A stretch of 52,990 nt of DNA from Streptomyces sp. 15-116A (GCF_025290915.1 NZ_JAOCQE010000016.1:1-52990); one strand, 5' to 3'; positions 24,645 through 34,450 are shown, numbered from the stretch's first letter. The notes: generated by a model not told the origin, from the sequence alone. Program-made: numbers and translations.

Positions 24645-27101
24645 TTACGCCGTTCCAGCCGCTCCCCCGGCATCCTCACTCTCGTCGACCTCATCGTGCT
24701 CGGAGTCCACATCCTCGACCTGGACCACCGGATCAGTGCTGGAGTCAGACAGCTCCAGGCCGAGCCAGCCCCTGAGCCGTGTGTAGGCCAGCCGTAGGAG
24801 GACATCTGCACGCTGATCCATGAACGTCGGATTCCACTCGTCCTCCCGCTGCCCCAGTGCTCGCAAGTGTGGGAGGTAACGCTGCATGGCCACTAGATCT
24901 TCAGTCGTCTGCGCGAAAGTCAAGCCAGAACTGTTGAGGATCGACTTGGCCTCGTCGGCCGTCTTGGCACCGAGTGCCGCATACAGGACTTTCTTTTCGG
25001 TCCAAGGCCGCGAGCTAAGGGACGTGTTAGCGGCGCCCGGTGCCAGGACCAGATTACCCAGCTTGTGGACGGTCTCTTTCTCGCTGTAGAACTCCTGATC
25101 CCACCCACTCGTGGCCTGCTGCGGCGCGATGTGTTCGATCGTGAGGTGTGTCTCGTCCTCCCAACCATCTGCAGTGAAGCACGAGGCGAGCCCCGCCTTG
25201 CCTTGGACGATCAGCCCCGGATTCTCTGGATCTTCAATTGTGTCGTGATATGCAGCCAGGAGAAGAAAACGCGTCAGCGGGCGGCTAATTGAGTAGAGCG
25301 GCAACGCTGAAGCATCTGCCAGGAAGGAAGCCAAGTTTGGGATGGCGCCGTGCTTCGGGTGCGTCAAACGCGCCGCAAGCTCCTTCTTCAGCAGCTCAGC
25401 GTCAACGGTCGGATCAGGCTTGGATGCATCGGGAAATTCCCACTGCCGAGCGAGCGGTCCCATCCCCGTGAGCGAGTCTCCGGCCATGACCGCCCGATAC
25501 TGGCTATCGATGTTGCCCGTGCCGCGACGCGTTGCTCGCCAGAAGACCGTGAAGGCAGTGATTGCCTTGATCGCCTTCTCGAACTCGGCGATGCGCTTGG
25601 TCTTCACTTCCCCTTCGTCCGCGTGGACAGCCTCGGAGTAGAAGCGCACGAGCGGCGCGATAGCAATGGTGTGATTGAGCGCGTTAAGGAAGCCCAGACA
25701 CAACTTCACGGTGTCCGTCATGACGGTCGCTTCTAGCCCGGGTAGCGTGCGAGAAGTGTTGGGCAGAGGCTCCCAAGTGTTCCCGATAAAGGCCGCCGTG
25801 TCGCTTAGGTGGCGCAGGTACGCGCTCCGGTCATCGGCGGAGTCCTTGTGGCGTTCAAAAGTATCGCGCATATAGACCCGCTGATCCGGGAGACGCTTGG
25901 AGAGCTTCTTACCGGTCTCTGCCAACGCGAAAGTGACGAGCAGGTCTCGTGTTGCGTTCTGAAGCTTATCTCCGACGTCGAAACGGTCGAGGTAGCCCTG
26001 AACCGCCTTCATGTACGCATATGCGTCCGATCCCTGATAGTCCTCGATCTTCGTTGCCATGACCACCCGAGGGAGGAAGGTCTCGAAGGCGGTTAGAGGC
26101 TCGCCCGTGGTGTTCAACGACTCGAAGATCGTGAAGGCGTAGTCCTCGTCCTTGCCTTGCACGACAGTCAGAGCGATGCGGTTCAAGCTATAGGCAGCAA
26201 ACATGACGAGTCGCATCAGCTCAGCCTCGGGCTCGTCCTGCAACTGCCCCATCCAATTGCAGAATTCAGGGTCGAGTTCGTGGTTGAAGAGCGCGCGCTG
26301 GAACTCGATGTTGGTAGCAAGGGTCGCTAGCGGCGGTAGATCCTCCAGCTCCTCGATAGGCTTTCGCTGCACTAGCTTGGTCAACGCCGTACGGATCTCG
26401 TTGAACCTCTTGATGAGGTCGCCTTCGCCTTCGCCCGCATTCGGTCGCGGCTTCGGCCTGAAGTCCGTGGGCTTAGAAGTCGGCTTCTCATCGTCGGCTA
26501 GCACCGAGTAGCTGTAGATAAGGTTGGCGATCGGCGACTCGTACAGCTTGAGCTTATCGGTCTTTGCCCACTGATCCACGAAGGCTCGAATGAGACGCGG
26601 GTAGATCGGCGTACTTCCGAAGTTCTTTCGCTCGTAGAACGACGCCCCAAGCATCTGCAGGATGTTGATCGTTTCCGAGTAGAGCTGAATCCGAGCACTG
26701 TCGGTCGGATCCGGCTCGTTGCCCTTGAAGACCTTCCATGCACGCTGACGAATGAGGTTGTGCAGGCCGACAAGCAGGATAAGAAGGCTCGACAAACGCT
26801 GCTGCCCATCGATCACGGTAAGGACCTTGGACGGGACCTCGGGCTTGACGATTGGCTTCACCGTGACGTGGTTGACGTCATGAATGGTGATGACGGTCCC
26901 CAAGAAGGTAAAGCTGTCCGGCGCCTCACCTAGATTCTTGAGGCCATGCAGGGTGTCGTCGAGCAATTTCTCGACTTTGTCTTTGCCCCAGCCGTACGGA
27001 CGCTGGTAGGGCGGGAGGTAGAGGCCCAGGCCATTGTCAGACAGCAGCTCGCGGACACTCTTGCTCTGCGCCTCGAATATTTCCTTGGCCTGCGTAGGCA
27101 T
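24645..27101 (-). CDS. sspE: SspE-like DUF262/DUF1524 effector nuclease
   Basis: 818 residues starting at ATG 27101 (GGGA six bases upstream). The N-terminal DUF262 domain shows YQRPYGW (32-38) and the nucleotide-binding DGQQR (98-102). The C-terminal DUF1524 HNH-type domain shows LTIEHIAPQQ (653-662, His657), LGNLVL (681-686) and Asn692. This is the layout of SspE, the effector that senses phosphorothioate modification and nicks invading DNA, and of GmrSD-type enzymes. Its place next to sspABCD makes SspE the better call. It has its own intergenic promoter space, separate from sspD by over 600 bp. Its G+C is visibly lower than that of neighbours, suggesting independent acquisition. The C-terminus is a short acidic tail. 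Confidence 0.85.
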   Translation of the reverse strand: MPTQAKEIFEAQSKSVRELLSDNGLGLYLPPYQRPYGWGKDKVEKLLDDTLHGLKNLGEAPDSFTFLGTVITIHDVNHVTVKPIVKPEVPSKVLTVIDGQQRLSSLLILLVGLHNLIRQRAWKVFKGNEPDPTDSARIQLYSETINILQMLGASFYERKNFGSTPIYPRLIRAFVDQWAKTDKLKLYESPIANLIYSYSVLADDEKPTSKPTDFRPKPRPNAGEGEGDLIKRFNEIRTALTKLVQRKPIEELEDLPPLATLATNIEFQRALFNHELDPEFCNWMGQLQDEPEAELMRLVMFAAYSLNRIALTVVQGKDEDYAFTIFESLNTTGEPLTAFETFLPRVVMATKIEDYQGSDAYAYMKAVQGYLDRFDVGDKLQNATRDLLVTFALAETGKKLSKRLPDQRVYMRDTFERHKDSADDRSAYLRHLSDTAAFIGNTWEPLPNTSRTLPGLEATVMTDTVKLCLGFLNALNHTIAIAPLVRFYSEAVHADEGEVKTKRIAEFEKAIKAITAFTVFWRATRRGTGNIDSQYRAVMAGDSLTGMGPLARQWEFPDASKPDPTVDAELLKKELAARLTHPKHGAIPNLASFLADASALPLYSISRPLTRFLLLAAYHDTIEDPENPGLIVQGKAGLASCFTADGWEDETHLTIEHIAPQQATSGWDQEFYSEKETVHKLGNLVLAPGAANTSLSSRPWTEKKVLYAALGAKTADEAKSILNSSGLTFAQTTEDLVAMQRYLPHLRALGQREDEWNPTFMDQRADVLLRLAYTRLRGWLGLELSDSSTDPVVQVEDVDSEHDEVDESEDAGGAAGTA

Positions 27102-27138
27102 GCGTAGTCCCTTTTTCGTTCAGCAGGTTCGGGTCAGA

Positions 27139-27330
27139 TCAGATGCGGCATGGCCTTGGAAGGGACCTGCGACCTGCATTTCGGATCATTTGGCTGATGT
27201 CGCAAAGCGCAATGACAGCACCGAGGAAACAGATCGAGACCTCGAGCGCGGCAAGCCATTCAATTCCGTGTGCGACGCCAACGAGAGGGCGCCTGATCTC
27301 GGGCAGCTCCAGCTGTATGCACGCTGACAC
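27139..27330 (-). CDS. Possible small single-span membrane protein upstream of sspE
   Basis: 63 residues starting at GTG 27330. The middle contains one hydrophobic span (LAALEVSICFLGAVIALC) with a basic C-terminus (RRSLPRPCR). An AGGGA lies about 10 bases upstream; the start is weak. It would be read in the same direction as sspE, ending 37 bp before it. The rest of the 27102-27671 gap is lower in G+C and shows no other coding signal, so it presumably holds the sspE promoter. This may be a chance frame. Confidence 0.25.
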   Translation of the reverse strand: MSACIQLELPEIRRPLVGVAHGIEWLAALEVSICFLGAVIALCDISQMIRNAGRRSLPRPCRI

Positions 27331-27671
27331 GAAGGATGGAATCCCTGACTGGGCTCACTGAGGAACTGAGAAGATGACATCCGTGCCGCAACAAAAACCC
27401 ACGAATTTCCATATACCCGGTTTCACTCCGTCACTCTTCCGTGCCTGTGGGTGAGCCATCACTCATGGTGGCATATGAGTGGTCGGCAGAGGTAGCAGGC
27501 GCGGCACACGCGCCCGGCATGCCTCATATGTGACGTTACGTCATCTCACTGCACGGAAGCTCAACTTGTGAGGGGTGAGTGTGGGCTGCGTTCCTCCGGA
27601 GGTCTGGGACAGAGCCCGGGCGAAATCACAACCCCAAGAGGGACCAGCTCGATTGGAAGTCGGGAAAGCAA

Positions 27672-27704
27672 CAGCGGCCCCAGCTCGTGCTGCTGGGGCC
27701 GCTG
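27672..27704 (-). terminator. Strong terminator hairpin after sspD
   Basis: Thirteen-base perfect arms (CAGCGGCCCCAGC at 27672-27684 and its complement at 27692-27704) with a 7-base loop, ending 15 bp from the sspD stop. It should end the sspABCD transcript and isolate it from sspE. Confidence 0.8.
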
Positions 27705-27718
27705 TGTGTGGTTGCGCG

Positions 27719-28552
27719 TCAGAGGTGGCAGACGGAGCAGCCGGCCTCGTCGTCGTCGGAGTCGAGCGCGTCGGAGAGTACCTCCAGGAGGGGCCTGTTG
27801 GGCTTGATGCGCTTGGCCGCGCGCTCCAGAGCCGCCCGATGCTTGGCCTCGATCTCTTCCTTGCGCTCTATGAGCTCCGGCAGCGACTCGCCCTGTGACC
27901 AGGTGTAGTTGCGGCCCTTCATGGCGGTGTGCCGGTAGCGGACCTTCTCTTCGTACTCGACGGCGCGGTCGAAGAGGTCGGGGTGACGCTCCTTGAGGCC
28001 GACCCACTCGTGCTTGCGCTGGAAGAAGCAGAAGTAGCAGCCGGAGCGCGTGCGCCACTCGTAGTAGCCGGGCAGGCCGATGCCGGCCTCTTCGAGGATC
28101 CGCATCACGCCGTCCTTGTCGATGCCATCCTCTCGGAAGGGGAAGACGGCCTCGATGTTCGGCTTGGTGCTGACGTAGCCCAGGCGGTTCTCGTCGGCGC
28201 GGATGGCGACATAGGAAATGACCTTGTCGTCACCGACCCAGTCCTCCAGAGGCTTGATCTTGAGATTCTTGGTGCACCAGCGCATCTGCGGGCTGGGCAG
28301 GGTGCCCTGGTAGACCTCCATCCAGTGGTCGAAGTCGCGGTCGGCGTTAAGTCGCACGATCGACTTGCCCAGGGCGGCCTCAAGCCGGTTCAGGTACTCG
28401 TAGGTTTCCGGCAGCTCGGCGCCGGTGTCGCAGAAGAAGTACTCCATCTCCGGAACTCGGTCGCGCATGTAGACGGCGAGCGCGGACGAGTCCTTGCCAC
28501 CGGAGATGCCGAGCACGTGCCGGACCTTCTTGGTGTCGGCTTCGTCGGTCAT
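27719..28552 (-). CDS. sspD: SspD-like ATP pyrophosphatase (PP-loop, PAPS-reductase fold)
   Basis: 277 residues starting at ATG 28552 in an ATGA overlap with sspC. The PP-loop is SGGKDSS (17-23). Cysteines at 93 (WCTK), 172 and 175 (GCYFCF) and 272 and 275 (GCSVCHL) could carry sulfur or an Fe-S cluster. In phosphorothioation systems the SspD/DndC-type protein uses ATP to activate the DNA backbone for sulfur insertion. The context (sspA, B, C directly upstream) separates it from assimilatory PAPS reductase, which it resembles in fold. A strong terminator follows. Confidence 0.85.
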   Translation of the reverse strand: MTDEADTKKVRHVLGISGGKDSSALAVYMRDRVPEMEYFFCDTGAELPETYEYLNRLEAALGKSIVRLNADRDFDHWMEVYQGTLPSPQMRWCTKNLKIKPLEDWVGDDKVISYVAIRADENRLGYVSTKPNIEAVFPFREDGIDKDGVMRILEEAGIGLPGYYEWRTRSGCYFCFFQRKHEWVGLKERHPDLFDRAVEYEEKVRYRHTAMKGRNYTWSQGESLPELIERKEEIEAKHRAALERAAKRIKPNRPLLEVLSDALDSDDDEAGCSVCHL

Positions 28553-31500
28553 CCCTGTGCCTTCCTTTCACTCGCCGCTGTCGCGGCTTCGGTCACGCGC
28601 TGGGCGAGGGCAGCGAGCAGGATCCGTGCCCCGTCCGGCCCGAGAGCCTTCTCCGCCCGCTTCAGGACGTCCGCAGCGAGCGTGTCGGCCTCGCCGCGTG
28701 CCTGCTCGGGTACGTAGATCAGCGTGCGCTGCTCCACGCCGGCGCTGTCGGTCAAGGTCAACAACTGGGCGTCGAGTTTCTCTTCCCGGCTCCGGACTTC
28801 GCGTCCGGCGTGGTGCAGATGTCCGACGCGGTCAAGAGCTGCGGCCATCGCCCGGGCCTTCTGAGGGAAGACCTTGGCTTCGTGATCATCCCAGTCTCCG
28901 AGGGCGGAGTTGGTCAGACGCACGACGATGGGTTCCAGCCAGTCGTCGTCTTCGAGGCTGTCACTGAGGACGAAGTCGACGAAGCCCCGCAGTTCTGGTG
29001 TCAGCACGGCGTCTGCGAAGCCACGCAACCGGGCCGCCAGCTGAGTACGCAGCTTGGGCAGTTCGGCCGGCAGGCGGAACTCCTTGGCAAGGACGCGGAC
29101 GACCTCTGCGCGGAGCCTATTTTCGATGGCGACGAGTTCGTCGGCTGCCGCGGTGAGGCGTTCGACGTAGGTGTTCGCCGCCTCCGCGTTGGCCCGCGTG
29201 CGTGCCGGAACCTCGGGCAGCCCAAGGGCCTTGGGCAGCGCATGGAAGACCAGCTCGTCGGGGTCCACCGCCTTGGCGATGGCGGCGCGCACGGCGCGGG
29301 CATCGGCGGAGATGTTCTTGGTGGTACGGGCGTACTTGTTGAGGTCGGCCACCCGCGTGATCAGCGCACTGGCGACGGCGAGGAGGTCGGGGTTGCGTAG
29401 AGCCTTGGAGCGTGGTGCTTCCACGCCGAGAGAAACCATCAGCTTCTTGATGATGCTGCCCCGCTGGCCGTCTCCGGCTGGCGTGTACTTCACCGAGAAG
29501 CGTCCTGGGCCCTTCACGAGGCGCTCGACGGCGTCAATGGTCAGCCGGGGGAGGTAGGTGCCTTCCTCGAACAGCGCGACGTCGTGCCGGCGGATGATCA
29601 GGGCCGGAACCAGGAAGACCGGGACCACGCCGGCCTTGAGCCCGAAGGGGGGGCTCATCAGGACACGGATGACCTCTTCCATGCTGACCCGCTCGGTGGC
29701 CCCGGTCATTACCTCGTTGAGGGCATTCCAGGCGGACTGGGCGTGCTCGTGGCCCTCACCGGGTGGGGAGAAGCCGTACGGGAGCAGGCTTTCGTGCTGG
29801 CTCTCGGCCTGCGCCTCCCCGTTCTCGCGATGCAGGCCGAGGTAGGCCAGAACACCGTGGTAGATGGCTCGTTCGGCTTTGTACCCGGTGAGGCCGAGGT
29901 TTTCCTTGCCCGAGGCAGAGAGCATGGCCGTTAGCAGTATGCCGCGGGCCTGGGCGGCCTGGCTCGTCAGGACGTGCCGACCGAGCATCTCGTTGCGGAT
30001 ATGCGGGGTGTGCGGGTACACCGATTCGCAGGCGAGGGAGACCAGGCCGCTCAGACTCCGGGCCGTCAGGCCGGATGCGGCGGGTTCTTCGCCAGGGGCG
30101 ATCCCGGTGTGCCACAGGCTCCAGGACGCTTGGGAGGAGGGCGGGTAGAAGGCGTCCTGCAGCAGCTCCAGCAGTTCGGCCTCGGCTTGCACGAGGCGCT
30201 CCATGACTTCTCGTCGGGCGACGTGGTCGATGTCCTGCTGGTTGCTGAGTTCCTTCAACGCGACGAGGTAGGTGGCCGTGGTCAGCACCACGTCGGAGTC
30301 GGCGGTAGTGCCGACGAGAACCGGCAGGGGCGAGTGCACGGTGGGCCGGTCGGCATCGGTACCGAGGTGGAAGACGACGAGGCCGTCGGCGGGCTCCCTC
30401 AGCTCGTCCGGGGCAGCGACGGTCTTGGTCTCCGGGCCACTGACCGCGGTGTAGAACACGCGCATCATGCCGGTGATCTGGCTGTGGCGGCTGGCCACGA
30501 AAGCCTGGGGAATGAGGTTACCGAGCCGGTCGATGACCGCAGCGTCGTCGAAGTGGCTAATGATGTCCTTCAGCCGACCGTCGATGTCGACGTCGGTTCC
30601 TTGCCAGACGCGGTATTCGCCGCTGAACTCGCGGTAAACCACGAAGCCCCGACGTACGAGGTCGGCAAGCCGCTCTTCGAGTGCCGAGAAGGCGGCGGGG
30701 TCAGCGACCTCGGTGGGGTCGTGGAGGGCGAAGTGGATCATCGGCGCGGTGGCGCTGAGGGCCCCATCGGAGTCGATCAGGTTGAGGACGCCAATGGTCT
30801 TCAGTACGTCCTGGTCGGCATCCGGGAGGCCGTTGGCGTCCCGGATTCGTGAATCGACCTCGATCCACCGGCTTGCGTTGGCGGAAGCAAGCAGGGTCGT
30901 GCGCCCGGAGTTGAGGAAGTAGTCGTACAGCTGCGGCAGCCGCACCGTGCTGGCGTGCTCTGCGTTCTGGTCGCTGTGCTGGGCCAGCGAGTGGCGGACC
31001 GTGTTGGGCTCCCCGCTGTTGAGGAAGCCCGACAGGCTGCGGTCGTGCTGGCCGATCTGGGCGGCAAGGATCGGCGCAGCCAGGGCCGTGATGGGGTGCA
31101 GCGGGTAGAGGTCGGCAAAGTGGTCGGAGCCGAGTTCGGCGAGAACGCCGAGACCGTGCTGGGTCCAGAGATCTGCGGATGCCTCGGCGGAGGCGTTGAT
31201 CAGAGCCTGCCCCGCAGAGTCGACGGCCGAGCGGTCGAGGCGGCGGCGCAGCAGGTGCAGGGAGTCGCCGTGGTGGGGAACGAAGGTGATGTCTTCGAAG
31301 CGTCCCTGAATCTTGGCCCATTCGCGGGTCTTGAGTTCGCTGGACCGTGAGGCGTAGTCCATGAACGACAGGTGCTGCAAGGTCATCAGGTAGACGGGCA
31401 GCCCGTTGGGGCCGGCCGCCCTCTCCGCGAGTTCCTGCAGTAGGAACAGGTCGTGCTGGGCGTCGGCGAACTCGTTGTGGCTGGCAAGGTGTTCCAGCGT

Positions 31501-32127
31501 CTTACCGAACTCGTCGATGACGATGAGAAGAGGCTGCTGTCCGTCCGCCGTCAGAGCCGTGACGGCGCCGAGAATCTCCTTGGACCCGGCCCGGTCCGGG
31601 TCGGCGCACGCCTCTAGGGCGGTGGAGATGGCCTTCGGGACGCGCTTGCCCCAGCGTCGCGCCGCCGCTGTGTGCAGGGCGCGGGAGAGGGTGGCGACGA
31701 CGGATTCGCGGCGCGCGGTGGCCACGCCGCCGAGGAATCCCTCGGGGGCGATGGCATCGCGGGCTGCGGCAAGGCGCTGAGCGAGGGCGGGGCTGGCTTC
31801 TTCGAGGATGCGCTCGGCCTCGCTGCGGCGCTTGGCATCCCGCCCCAGCAGTGCGTCGATGATGTTGGACAGGGTGGACTTGCCGGAGCCATAGGGGCCG
31901 GTGAACGACCAGGCTCGGGCGCGGCGCTGATCGGCCAGTGCACTCGCGATGCGTTCCAGGACGTCCACGGCCCGGGCGCCGACGTAGGGATCGTGCAGCG
32001 CGTCCTCGACGTCGCGCTCGAGGTTGGTCGAGCGCATCTGGGAGCCGACGAGTTCGATGCCGGCGGGGAACTGCGGAGCGGAGCTCGACGGGCTACTCGG
32101 GGTCCGCGTGGAGGTTGCGGTGGTCAC
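28549..32127 (-). CDS. sspC: SspC-like large P-loop ATPase
   Basis: 1192 residues starting at GTG 32127, in a GTGA overlap with the sspB stop, with AAGGAG five bases upstream. Walker A is GPYGSGKST (77-85) and Walker B is LIVIDEFGK (201-209). The remainder is a very long, mostly helical body of the sort found in large defence ATPases. In SspABCD systems SspC is the ATPase needed for single-strand phosphorothioation together with SspB and SspD. The length alone would also allow a BREX-type ATPase, but the flanking DUF4007 and PP-loop genes fit Ssp. Confidence 0.85.
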   Translation of the reverse strand: MTTATSTRTPSSPSSSAPQFPAGIELVGSQMRSTNLERDVEDALHDPYVGARAVDVLERIASALADQRRARAWSFTGPYGSGKSTLSNIIDALLGRDAKRRSEAERILEEASPALAQRLAAARDAIAPEGFLGGVATARRESVVATLSRALHTAAARRWGKRVPKAISTALEACADPDRAGSKEILGAVTALTADGQQPLLIVIDEFGKTLEHLASHNEFADAQHDLFLLQELAERAAGPNGLPVYLMTLQHLSFMDYASRSSELKTREWAKIQGRFEDITFVPHHGDSLHLLRRRLDRSAVDSAGQALINASAEASADLWTQHGLGVLAELGSDHFADLYPLHPITALAAPILAAQIGQHDRSLSGFLNSGEPNTVRHSLAQHSDQNAEHASTVRLPQLYDYFLNSGRTTLLASANASRWIEVDSRIRDANGLPDADQDVLKTIGVLNLIDSDGALSATAPMIHFALHDPTEVADPAAFSALEERLADLVRRGFVVYREFSGEYRVWQGTDVDIDGRLKDIISHFDDAAVIDRLGNLIPQAFVASRHSQITGMMRVFYTAVSGPETKTVAAPDELREPADGLVVFHLGTDADRPTVHSPLPVLVGTTADSDVVLTTATYLVALKELSNQQDIDHVARREVMERLVQAEAELLELLQDAFYPPSSQASWSLWHTGIAPGEEPAASGLTARSLSGLVSLACESVYPHTPHIRNEMLGRHVLTSQAAQARGILLTAMLSASGKENLGLTGYKAERAIYHGVLAYLGLHRENGEAQAESQHESLLPYGFSPPGEGHEHAQSAWNALNEVMTGATERVSMEEVIRVLMSPPFGLKAGVVPVFLVPALIIRRHDVALFEEGTYLPRLTIDAVERLVKGPGRFSVKYTPAGDGQRGSIIKKLMVSLGVEAPRSKALRNPDLLAVASALITRVADLNKYARTTKNISADARAVRAAIAKAVDPDELVFHALPKALGLPEVPARTRANAEAANTYVERLTAAADELVAIENRLRAEVVRVLAKEFRLPAELPKLRTQLAARLRGFADAVLTPELRGFVDFVLSDSLEDDDWLEPIVVRLTNSALGDWDDHEAKVFPQKARAMAAALDRVGHLHHAGREVRSREEKLDAQLLTLTDSAGVEQRTLIYVPEQARGEADTLAADVLKRAEKALGPDGARILLAALAQRVTEAATAASERKAQG

Positions 32128-33239
32128 GCGGTCTCCTTAGCAAAGAGTGTGTCGGTGGTGTCGTCCGTGTCTGTGGCGTCCGTGGGCTTCGTGGCGAGTT
32201 CCTTCTGCTCGGCCTCGGCGAGCTTGGGGAACGTGGCGGCCCACTCCTCGCGGGTGGGGAAGCCGGGACGGCGGGTGACGAAGTCGTATTGCTCGTCGAG
32301 CACTTCCCACGCCAGATCGAAGGGGTCTGCCGAGAAAGCGAGGCTGCGCTGTCCCACGGCCTCGGTCAGGTCGAGCTGCGGGTGATCCGCAGCGACCTTC
32401 TGCAGCGCCGTGACGATCTCGTTCTCCCGGACGCGGAAGGCACGCCCCGGGGAGCCCGGCTCGTTGGCGAGCCGGGCAACAGAGATCGAGTTGGCCTGAC
32501 GGGAGAACTTGGCGGCGTAGTCGAGGCAGGCATAGGCCAGGACCCGGGCAGGCAACGAGGTGCGGTGCCCGCTGGTGAACTGCCACTCGGCATTTCCGCG
32601 CGTCCCGACAAAGGTCAGCAGGTCAAGGTCGCGGAACGGGCATGCGAGCAGGTCCTCGTAACTGCCCGGCGAACCCGCCTTCTCCGGGGCGCTGCGCGCG
32701 TACATCTTGGTGAGGCACTCGATGTCCTTGACGATCGACGCCTCCTCCGGGCTCTTGTCGTAGGAGAAATTCACATGCCGGGTAACCACCTGCGTCATGT
32801 CCGCGACCGTGAACCGGGAGAACGGCGCGAGATGGAAGGCCGTGTACCAGGCCGGCGCGTGGCTCTTCGCCCCGGGGCGGGACGAGACCAACCACCAGTG
32901 CAGCAGCCACAGGCTGCCGTTCTCCTCCAGATACGGGTCCGCTCCTCCGTCCTCGTCGAGGAGCCAGCGGGCCTCCCAGGTGGGGTAGGAGAACTTGGCC
33001 TGTGTGCCCTTCGTCGGATTGCACTCACGAGTCAGCTTGAACGCGCGCGACCAGTAGCGCATGGCGTTGACCATGTTCTTGCCCACGCCGAACCGCACCG
33101 GGGCATCAGCCGCGAGGAACGCACCCTGATCGCGTTTGACCTGCATGTATGCCTTGTGCAGCCAGCCGAAGCGGGGCGCGAACGTTTCGTGTCGCGCGAA
33201 GGAATAAAGGGCGGCTTCCCCAAGCCGGCTGTCTGACAT
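32124..33239 (-). CDS. sspB: SspB-like DUF4007 protein (DNA nickase)
   Basis: 371 residues starting at ATG 33239 with GAGAGG six bases upstream; the frame extends further upstream without family-like sequence. The N-terminus GEAALYSFARHETFAPRFGW and the block NMVNAMRYWSRAFKL are typical of DUF4007 proteins. In the Ssp system SspB nicks one strand so that sulfur can be introduced. Aromatic-rich blocks (SLWLLHWWLVSS, AWYTAFHLAPFSRF) mark the family core. The acidic Asp/Thr C-terminus is probably disordered. It lies 59 bp downstream of sspA and overlaps sspC by 4 bp. Confidence 0.85.
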   Translation of the reverse strand: MSDSRLGEAALYSFARHETFAPRFGWLHKAYMQVKRDQGAFLAADAPVRFGVGKNMVNAMRYWSRAFKLTRECNPTKGTQAKFSYPTWEARWLLDEDGGADPYLEENGSLWLLHWWLVSSRPGAKSHAPAWYTAFHLAPFSRFTVADMTQVVTRHVNFSYDKSPEEASIVKDIECLTKMYARSAPEKAGSPGSYEDLLACPFRDLDLLTFVGTRGNAEWQFTSGHRTSLPARVLAYACLDYAAKFSRQANSISVARLANEPGSPGRAFRVRENEIVTALQKVAADHPQLDLTEAVGQRSLAFSADPFDLAWEVLDEQYDFVTRRPGFPTREEWAATFPKLAEAEQKELATKPTDATDTDDTTDTLFAKETA

Positions 33240-33298
33240 CCGGGGCCTCTCTGTGTCCAATGCGATCGTTCTAACGAGGTTGGTAATCGGGGTAACGG

Positions 33299-34450
33299 TC
33301 AGCGGGGACCGTCGGCTTCGGCCAGCGCGGCCCGAACCTGCGTCACAGCGCGTGTGATGGCCCGCGCGGCGTGATCGATCTCGGCATCTGTGGTGGCGTA
33401 GCCCAGCGAGAAGCGGATCGTGCTGTCGGCATCCGCGCGGGACAGCCCCATCGCCAGGAGCACGTGGCTCGGCGTCGGAGCGCCGGACGCGCACGCGCTG
33501 CCCTCCGAGGCAGCGACGTCGGGCATGGCCGCCAGGACAGCGTCCGCAGGCACCCCAGGAAAAGTAATACTCGTCACACCCGGCAGACGCTGATCGCGCC
33601 GGCCGTTGATACGGCAATCGGGCAGGGCGCGGGTGACCAGGTATTCGAGGCGGTCACGCAGGGCTGTGACCCGCTCGGCCTCCTCACCGAGGCCGCGCGC
33701 CGCGGCCTCGGCCGCTGCTCCCATGCCGATGATCCCTGCCACGTTCAGGGTGCCCGCGCGCCAGCCCCGCTCCTGTCCGCCGCCCACAAGGAGCGGCCGG
33801 TGCGGGAGCGGGGACCCACGGCGCACATACAGGGCACCGACTCCCTGCGGTCCGCCGAACTTGTGGGCCGACAGTGACAAAAGGTCGACGTCGAGCTCAG
33901 CGACGTCCACGGGGAGGCGACCAACGAACTGTGTGGCGTCCGTGTGGACGAGCGCGCCGGCTTCACGGGCTGCCTTGGCCGCGACGCGGAGATCGGTGAG
34001 GACGCCGGTCTCATTGTTCGCCGCCATCAGGGAAACCACTCCCCCAGAATGCGCAGCGAAGACCTGATCGAGGGCGCCGAGATCCACCAGGCCGTCGCCG
34101 TCGACCGGCAGAAGTACAAGATCGTCGGGGCTCCCGGCGGTGACCGCGCGGGCCGTCTCAAGGACAGCCGGATGCTCAACGGGGCTTGTGACCAAGGGGT
34201 TTCCGGCACGGAACGCGGCCCGGAGGGCGAGATTGTTCGCCTCTGTCGCCCCGGAGGTAAAGATGATCTCGCCGGGCGAGCAGCCGAGAAGATCGGCTAG
34301 CTGCCGACGGGCGACGTCGACCCGATGAGCCGCCTGCCGCCCCGGTTGGTGCATGCTTGAGGCGTTGCCGACCGATTGCATGGCCTCGACGACGGCCGCG
34401 AGAGCCTCAGGCCGGATCGGAGCGGTGGCGTTGTAGTCAAAATAGGACAT
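33299..34450 (-). CDS. sspA: SspA-like cysteine desulfurase
   Basis: 383 residues from ATG 34450 (MSYFDYNATAPIRP, the usual family start); an earlier in-frame ATG pair about 25 bp upstream is possible. The pyridoxal-phosphate lysine is Lys197 in LSAHKFGG, with the cofactor-binding His93 (SPVEHPAV) and Asn145/Glu147 (ANNETGV). The catalytic Cys320 lies in SEGSACASG. It removes sulfur from cysteine as a persulfide and hands it to the phosphorothioation machinery. It is the IscS/NifS class and would not be specific by itself; the assignment rests on its position at the head of sspBCD. It is transcribed from the divergent region shared with the helicase operon. Confidence 0.88.
   Translation of the reverse strand: MSYFDYNATAPIRPEALAAVVEAMQSVGNASSMHQPGRQAAHRVDVARRQLADLLGCSPGEIIFTSGATEANNLALRAAFRAGNPLVTSPVEHPAVLETARAVTAGSPDDLVLLPVDGDGLVDLGALDQVFAAHSGGVVSLMAANNETGVLTDLRVAAKAAREAGALVHTDATQFVGRLPVDVAELDVDLLSLSAHKFGGPQGVGALYVRRGSPLPHRPLLVGGGQERGWRAGTLNVAGIIGMGAAAEAAARGLGEEAERVTALRDRLEYLVTRALPDCRINGRRDQRLPGVTSITFPGVPADAVLAAMPDVAASEGSACASGAPTPSHVLLAMGLSRADADSTIRFSLGYATTDAEIDHAARAITRAVTQVRAALAEADGPR

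Noticed and set aside
27719..28552. Assimilatory PAPS reductase
   Set aside because: Same fold, but the 4-base coupling to sspC and the absence of sulfate-assimilation genes argue for SspD.
31672..33236. Plus-strand frames opposite sspB and sspC
   Set aside because: They are antisense to well-supported coupled genes and give Arg/Gly/Val-rich products with no domain.
24645..34450. Reading the locus as Dnd or BREX
   Set aside because: DndB, DndD and DndE are not recognised, nor are PglX- and PglZ-like proteins. DUF4007, SspE-type DUF262/DUF1524 and the operon order fit Ssp better.
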